A DNA stretch of 64,000 nucleotides from Marinococcus sp. PL1-022 (GTDB lineage: Bacteria > Bacillota > Bacilli > Bacillales > Marinococcaceae). Made by a program: the position numbers and the translations under genes. The notes under the pieces are model-generated. The model was not told the origin of the DNA, ran no database searches, and was given only the letters and a program-made list of their open reading frames with translations. Position 1 is the first letter of the stretch, and the number at the start of each line of letters is the position of its first letter. Below, one piece after another: positions 59,709 to 64,000 of this stretch. Location: the NCBI RefSeq assembly GCF_033845285.1, contig NZ_JAWXCX010000001.1:2495495-2559494 (forward strand), in the 5' to 3' direction.

Positions 59709-61202
59709 ATGAAATGGAACTGGAAAAAAAATACTTCTCTGCCTTTTCAGGATGTTTTCGGCCCAATTGAATCGACAATCACTCACGTCACTTATGATTC
59801 CCGGAAAATCCAGGAAAATGGCTGCTTTGTCTCGATACCGGGCAAAAATATCGATGGGCATACGTTTATTCCGGATGCTGTCCGTAACGGAGCGTCCACC
59901 ATCGTAGGAAGCGACCGTGATACACTGAGCCACTATGCTGCCTCATTTCCGGCCGTCACATTCGTTCTCGTGGAGGACAGCAAAACGGCGATGGCTGACT
60001 ACGCAGCACATCTGCACCACCACATTCACAAAAAAATGAACCTCTTCGGCGTAACGGGTACCAACGGAAAAACTACCGTTACGGCTTATATACGGTCAAT
60101 GCTGAACAATTTAGGAGAGCCTGCGGGCATTATAGGAACAGCTGGAGTATGGTCTAAAAACAACAAGCACCCGTTTAAGCCCACCACCCCTACTACGCCG
60201 GAAGCGGCAGACCTTCATGATATTTTCGCCTCCTTTTATGAAGAAGGCACGCGTACAGTAGCGATGGAGGCGACTTCTATTGCCATCGATTTAAAACGGC
60301 TGCACGGCCTCGAATTCGAGGTGGGCGTGCATACCAATCTCGTGTCCGAGCATATGGAGTTTCACGGCACGATGGAGAACTATAAACGGGCAAAATTAAA
60401 ATTATTTCAGCAATCGCGCCAGGCCGTGGTGAACCTAGATGATGACGGCATGGCCGAGGACATTTTAAACATGTTCGACGGCCCGGTCTGGACATACGGT
60501 ATCCGGCGCCCTGCAGACATTATGGCGAGCAACATCCGCACGGATGCAGGCGGCTCGAGCTTTCTGCTGACTGTGCAGGGACGCTCCTACTTAGCCAGAG
60601 CTCCGGTATTTGGTGAATATAATATCTCCAACACGCTGGCAGCGGTGGGATCGTGTCTTGCTGTCGGCTACACGGTATCCGAAATTCTGTCCTCTCTTCC
60701 AGGTATTCAGGGCGCGGAAGGACGTTTTCAGATTGTCTCCGATTATCCGGGTAAGCAGATTATCCTTGATTACGCCCATACGCCTGACGCGTTGGAGCTG
60801 GTCGTGGAGACGGTCAAAAGCCTTCCCCATAATAGGCTTATCCTCATGATTACCGGGATCGGTCTCCGGGACCCGGCCAAACGTCCGAAAATGGCAGCAG
60901 CGGTGGACGGAAAAGCAGATCACATCATTGTTTCCGTCGACCACCCCGGCCCGTATAACCGGCAGCGGATCGTCGATGACGTTGCCTCGGGCTTCCAGGA
61001 TCCCGAAGCGGAAAATGTATACAAAAGAAAGCACCGCGAGGACGGCATTCATACGGCGCTCTCGCTGGCTGAAACTGGTGACCTGGTCGTGATTACCGGC
61101 CTTGGGTTCGGCGGCTATCAGGTGATCAACGATCAGCATGTGCCCTACGATGAACTTAAAGTGATTGATGCTTATTTTCAGGAAGACCGGCAATTATCAT
61201 AA
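59709..61202 (+). CDS. MurE-like Mur ligase outside the cell-wall cluster, DNPR motif not conserved
   Basis: 497 residues with the three Mur-ligase domains: N-terminal (THVTYDSRKIQENGCFVSIPG), ATP P-loop GVTGTNGKTTVTAYIRSML (about residue 114), GPTTP-like KPTTPTTPEAADLHD, HTNLVSEHMEFHGTMENYKRAKL (about 210), and a C-terminal domain with DYAHTPDALELVVETVKSL. MurE enzymes add the third amino acid to the peptidoglycan precursor. Those using diaminopimelate carry DNPR, but the matching place here reads VSVDHPGPYNRQ, so the amino acid or acceptor may differ. The gene is not near other mur genes. Confidence 0.82.
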   Translation: MKWNWKKNTSLPFQDVFGPIESTITHVTYDSRKIQENGCFVSIPGKNIDGHTFIPDAVRNGASTIVGSDRDTLSHYAASFPAVTFVLVEDSKTAMADYAAHLHHHIHKKMNLFGVTGTNGKTTVTAYIRSMLNNLGEPAGIIGTAGVWSKNNKHPFKPTTPTTPEAADLHDIFASFYEEGTRTVAMEATSIAIDLKRLHGLEFEVGVHTNLVSEHMEFHGTMENYKRAKLKLFQQSRQAVVNLDDDGMAEDILNMFDGPVWTYGIRRPADIMASNIRTDAGGSSFLLTVQGRSYLARAPVFGEYNISNTLAAVGSCLAVGYTVSEILSSLPGIQGAEGRFQIVSDYPGKQIILDYAHTPDALELVVETVKSLPHNRLILMITGIGLRDPAKRPKMAAAVDGKADHIIVSVDHPGPYNRQRIVDDVASGFQDPEAENVYKRKHREDGIHTALSLAETGDLVVITGLGFGGYQVINDQHVPYDELKVIDAYFQEDRQLS

Positions 61203-61212
61203 ATATTTTTAA

Positions 61213-61250
61213 AAGGACCAGGAGAGCTGCAAACTCTCCTGGTCCTTCTT
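61213..61250 (+). terminator. Terminator of the MurE-like gene
   Basis: AAGGACCAGGAGAG pairs perfectly with CTCTCCTGGTCCTT around a seven-base loop, followed by CTTTC. Confidence 0.88.
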
Positions 61251-61285
61251 TCATAATAAATGTATTTTTTATCCATAAGTAGTAA

Positions 61286-61314
61286 TTGATGTATTATATT
61301 TTCTTTGCTAGAAT
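61286..61314 (+). promoter_or_regulatory. Promoter upstream of the AraC-family gene
   Basis: TTGATG (61286-61291), 17 bases, TAGAAT (61309-61314). It would give a leader of about 190 bases before the ATG. Confidence 0.6.
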
Positions 61315-61507
61315 CGAACTATGTAAGAAAAAAAGCCTATATATATCCCAACTATATACAAGCTTTTTCCCTCTCTGTCTTCTGTTGATGAATAAGTCTT
61401 GTGTTCATTCTAATGTTTATAACCAAAAAAACTTTCATTTTCTTAACATTCTTTTCGTTATATTCATATGGCTTGAACAATTAAGCAGCATAGGGAGGAA
61501 TGAAGGT

Positions 61508-62725
61508 ATGGGAATTTCGAAGGGCAATAGGGATAGAATTATTCATCAGCTTACGCTTTTTTATCATACTACTGGTCTGCCTGCTTCATTTGCCTTTTCT
61601 GACGGATATTTATATTACAGCGTTCCCGCCGTTGAAGAAAGCGACAAGCCATGCTTGTACGAAGCGGTAACGCAGACTGCCATGTGGGCCTCGCTTCATG
61701 CAGACCAAAGCTTTCTCTTTCATGAGGATAAATATCACCGCTGTTATCTGATTGCCAGCCGGCTTTCATTTATCGAGGGCTTTATCATTGCCGGCCCTTT
61801 TGTTACAGAGGAGTTTTCTTCTCATTCTGTACGAAATCTATTAATTGAACTCGAGCTTCCGATGAAACAGGAATCGCATTGGCGCCAGCACCTGAATTCT
61901 CTTCCTAAACGAAACAGTCAGCAGATTCATTATTTAATGGAAAGCTTATCTCTTTCAGTTACTGCTTCTCCAGCAAGGGCTTCTTCTTTAGAAAAGCACG
62001 AGGAAGAATGGATACCTTCTGTGAATAATTCAGAAGCTTTTCCAGAAGAAATGCCGGTACATTACCCTTATGAGCTGGAGCAGGAATTCCTTTATCACTT
62101 AAAAAACGGAGATGAACGTGTTTTTACGCTGTTAACTGAGTTTGATTCATATTCTCCGTACAAGCTGGGTGCCACTTCTACCCGTGCCAATAAAAATTCA
62201 TTAATTGTTCTGGTTTCCCTATTGGTCCGCGCCTGCATTGAAGCAGGCGCCAAAGCGTGCAAAATGATGAAAACCGGTGAACGGATCGTTCAGGAAATTG
62301 AGAGCAGTGCCCGTTTACAGTCTCCTTATATGCTAAAAGAGGAAACCATCGATATTGTCTCCATCTTTTTACGGGAAATTAAAGAAGTACTCGCTAACTC
62401 CCACTCTCCAGTAGTAAGACAGATTATCAGCTATATTGAAATGAATATTTGTGAAAATGTTACTTTAAATGACATTGCTGAACAGTGTGGGCGTCACCCT
62501 AATTACATTTCAGGCTTGTTTAAAAAAGAAACCGGCCAAACTCTCCAGGAATACCTATTGAATGAACGTATTAAACGTGCCAAATATTTTCTCGCCTATT
62601 CCGATCATTCACTTATAGATATAACCCATTACAGTGGGTTTCAGAGCCAGAGCTATTTTGCCTATCAGTTTAAAAAGTGGACGGGGACTACTCCCCGTAT
62701 CTACCGCCATAAGTATCAGGGGTAA
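61508..62725 (+). CDS. AraC-family transcriptional regulator
   Basis: 405 residues from ATG 61508, with AGGGAGG nine bases ahead. The C-terminal ~100 residues hold two helix-turn-helix units (NVTLNDIAEQCGRHPNYISGLFKKETGQTLQEYLLNERIKRAKYFL and LIDITHYSGFQSQSYFAYQFKKWTGTTPRIYR). The N-terminal ~300 residues are a sensor region resembling the YesN/PocR-type proteins but not assigned to a family. The gene may control the MurE-like or the neighbouring unknown gene, which position alone suggests. Confidence 0.88.
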   Translation: MGISKGNRDRIIHQLTLFYHTTGLPASFAFSDGYLYYSVPAVEESDKPCLYEAVTQTAMWASLHADQSFLFHEDKYHRCYLIASRLSFIEGFIIAGPFVTEEFSSHSVRNLLIELELPMKQESHWRQHLNSLPKRNSQQIHYLMESLSLSVTASPARASSLEKHEEEWIPSVNNSEAFPEEMPVHYPYELEQEFLYHLKNGDERVFTLLTEFDSYSPYKLGATSTRANKNSLIVLVSLLVRACIEAGAKACKMMKTGERIVQEIESSARLQSPYMLKEETIDIVSIFLREIKEVLANSHSPVVRQIISYIEMNICENVTLNDIAEQCGRHPNYISGLFKKETGQTLQEYLLNERIKRAKYFLAYSDHSLIDITHYSGFQSQSYFAYQFKKWTGTTPRIYRHKYQG

Positions 62726-62747
62726 CCATTTACTGGTTTTCCCGTGT

Positions 62748-62781
62748 AAAAAAACGATCCTTCGTCCGAGGATCGTTTTTT
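62748..62781. terminator. Bidirectional terminator
   Basis: AAAAAACGATCCT and AGGATCGTTTTTT pair perfectly, between the AraC gene and the converging unknown gene. Confidence 0.9.
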
Positions 62782-62788
62782 CTATTCC

Positions 62789-64000
62789 TTATACTTCCAT
62801 TAAACGAACCGGAGCATATTGTTCAGCATAGTTCAAATAGCCGGAAATGTTATGCTCAATGTCATCAATTCGCACCCGGAAGGAATGATGGCGAATAAAG
62901 AAGGAGCCGAGAATCGCTTCCGGCTTCCGGAAATACATTGCAAGCTCCGGATAGAAAAACCCATTCAGCTGGTGCACAGCCCGGTGTTCAATTGTCCGGT
63001 ACACTTTTTCTTCATCGAACCCTTCAAGCAGATACTCCTTTCCCTGGGCTTTCATGTTTTCAATCATTTGATAGCTTGCCATTAACAGCTCCAGGAATGT
63101 TGGATAAGCCGTAATGCGGTGATAGATAAAGTCCAGCTTTTTTTCTACGTTTTTCAGTCCGAATTGATAATATTTATCCTCTGGCCTGTATTTGGTCAGT
63201 TCGTTCGTACAATAGCTTAACCAGTGATCATGGTGCTTCCAGTGGCGATTTTCGATAAAGTAATCAAACGCACGGGTGACAGTCTGCAGCCATCGTTCAT
63301 CAGGATCGAGAGCATACAGGCGCATGAGTGCAAAAGCCGCTTCTCCATCATAATATACGATACGGAAACGTTCCTTTTCTGATAAATTCCAGCCGTTCAG
63401 CACATGCATAAATTGACCGTTTTCCAGCTGCATCTCACATATTCCCCTGGCCAGACACCTCGCTTCTTCGATATACGTCTCATTATCGCAGACCAAGCTG
63501 TATTTCGTGATCGCAAGAATGGCAGCAGCGTTCGCGCCCAGCTTAATTTCTTCATCGTTTTCTTTATCCACCACGTAGAGACATTGCTCTCCCCGGCTAT
63601 TTTCGCCTGGAACTACAGCTTCACGAAGCACATAGCGAAGCGCCCGTTCACAGCTGAGCTTTAAATCGTGATCTTTTGTGTGCGAATACGCTTCAAGCAT
63701 CGAGTACAACGTACTGCAGTGGCGCAGAATATTATACCATTTAATTTCTTTATGAAAGCCGGCAAAATAACCATAAACAAATCGTCCGTTTCGTTTCACC
63801 TGCTGCTCTAAAAATCGGGAGGATTGCGAAACAACATCGAGCGCCGTTTCCTGATCCACATCATTTATTTTTCTTCTTCCATTATCGACGCCTCCACTTT
63901 CAAGCTCATACGTTTTCTCTTCATTTGAATCGTAAAACCAGCTGATGGTGTCAAATAAGATCATATGCTGCATATGGTTCGGGCGGACCGGATACCTTTG
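62789..64000 (-). CDS. Unrecognised protein, partial at the window edge
   Basis: At least 403 residues; the frame is still open at 64000 (upstream residues read QRYPVRPNHMQHM), so the true start lies outside. The ATG at 63973 is only the first one inside. Motifs include GRFVYGYFAGFHKEIKWYNILRHCSTLYSMLEAY, KLGANAAAILAITKY, and RFRIVYYDGEAAFALMRLYAL, spaced in a way that looks like helical hairpins of an (alpha/alpha)-barrel, as in six-hairpin glycosidase-like proteins. That fold assignment is tentative. No signal peptide is seen in the visible part. Not assigned a function. Confidence 0.65.
   Translation of the reverse strand, partial: QRYPVRPNHMQHMILFDTISWFYDSNEEKTYELESGGVDNGRRKINDVDQETALDVVSQSSRFLEQQVKRNGRFVYGYFAGFHKEIKWYNILRHCSTLYSMLEAYSHTKDHDLKLSCERALRYVLREAVVPGENSRGEQCLYVVDKENDEEIKLGANAAAILAITKYSLVCDNETYIEEARCLARGICEMQLENGQFMHVLNGWNLSEKERFRIVYYDGEAAFALMRLYALDPDERWLQTVTRAFDYFIENRHWKHHDHWLSYCTNELTKYRPEDKYYQFGLKNVEKKLDFIYHRITAYPTFLELLMASYQMIENMKAQGKEYLLEGFDEEKVYRTIEHRAVHQLNGFFYPELAMYFRKPEAILGSFFIRHHSFRVRIDDIEHNISGYLNYAEQYAPVRLMEV

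Larger units (their letters stand above)
61203..61507 (+). other. Leader and control region before the AraC-family gene
   Basis: No gene seen. It holds the MurE-like gene terminator, a sigma-A-type promoter, and about 190 bases of transcribed leader with a possible hairpin at 61328-61368 (AAAAAAGC and GCTTTTT arms with inner TATATA). Confidence 0.5.

Noticed and set aside
1-64000. tRNA, rRNA, CRISPR, transposase or prophage genes
   Set aside because: Looked for on both strands by eye; no cloverleaf, repeat array, transposase DDE pattern or inverted terminal repeats were recognised. A tRNA scan would settle the RNA part.

Overview
The window looks like chromosomal DNA from a low-to-mid GC Firmicute of the Bacillaceae. 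Evidence is the strong AAGGAGG ribosome sites, the frequent GTG and TTG starts, near-perfect CcpA cre boxes, and Bacillus-type genes (YjcD-like helicase, a YhfUTS-like bioY/ligase/thiolase group, HtpX, TenA, PucR). Many proteins are rich in Asp and Glu, which would suit a salt- or alkali-adapted species such as Alkalicoccus or Salsuginibacillus. That genus-level guess is inference only. I saw no rRNA, tRNA, insertion sequence, prophage or CRISPR array.

Layout. 1-3.5 kb: the end of moaC, then a reverse-strand molybdenum group (RarD-like permease, moeB, modA, modB). 3.6-13.6 kb: mostly housekeeping genes (CopC-like membrane protein, htpX, a short Aquifex-type aconitase, an SDR, egtB-egtD for ergothioneine, tenA, a flavin monooxygenase). 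13.6-21 kb: a GrpB-family protein, an ArsR regulator with its MFS exporter, an aldehyde dehydrogenase, a YjcD-like helicase and an MDR oxidoreductase. 21-26.7 kb: a CitA/CitB-type two-component system followed by a tctC-tctB-tctA tripartite carboxylate transporter. 26.7-38.3 kb: a complete reductive pyrimidine catabolic cluster. It holds PreT/PreA dihydropyrimidine dehydrogenase, dihydropyrimidinase, a nitrilase-type beta-ureidopropionase, an omega-amino acid transaminase, an M20 carbamoylase, an NCS1 permease, a small unknown protein and a divergent PucR regulator. 38.5-41.6 kb: bioY, an acyl-CoA ligase and an odd thiolase. 41.7-47 kb: D-tartrate dehydratase, an SLC13/DASS transporter and a second CitA/CitB pair. 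47-54 kb: nei, a GYF_2-PrsW protein, a transglutaminase-like protein, a second NCS1 permease, an SDR, an orphan ubiX and a PhzF-family protein. 54-59.5 kb: a second tctCBA operon with a third CitA/CitB-type pair. 59.7-64 kb: a MurE-like ligase outside any cell-wall cluster, an AraC regulator and an unrecognised protein cut by the window end.

Theme. The region is a carbon and nitrogen scavenging neighbourhood. Three paralogous sensor kinase/regulator pairs each sit beside a different carboxylate uptake system, and cre boxes in front of both tct operons suggest catabolite repression. The pyrimidine cluster would turn uracil or thymine into beta-alanine (or its methyl form) and then a semialdehyde. 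A short shared word, ACATTTTGT, lies in its three main control regions. The least explained parts are the MurE-like ligase lacking the usual DNPR motif with its unknown neighbour, a thiolase whose second catalytic cysteine is glutamate, a CopC-like protein without the usual copper-binding histidines, and two genes whose strong ribosome sites point at ATC or ATA start codons.
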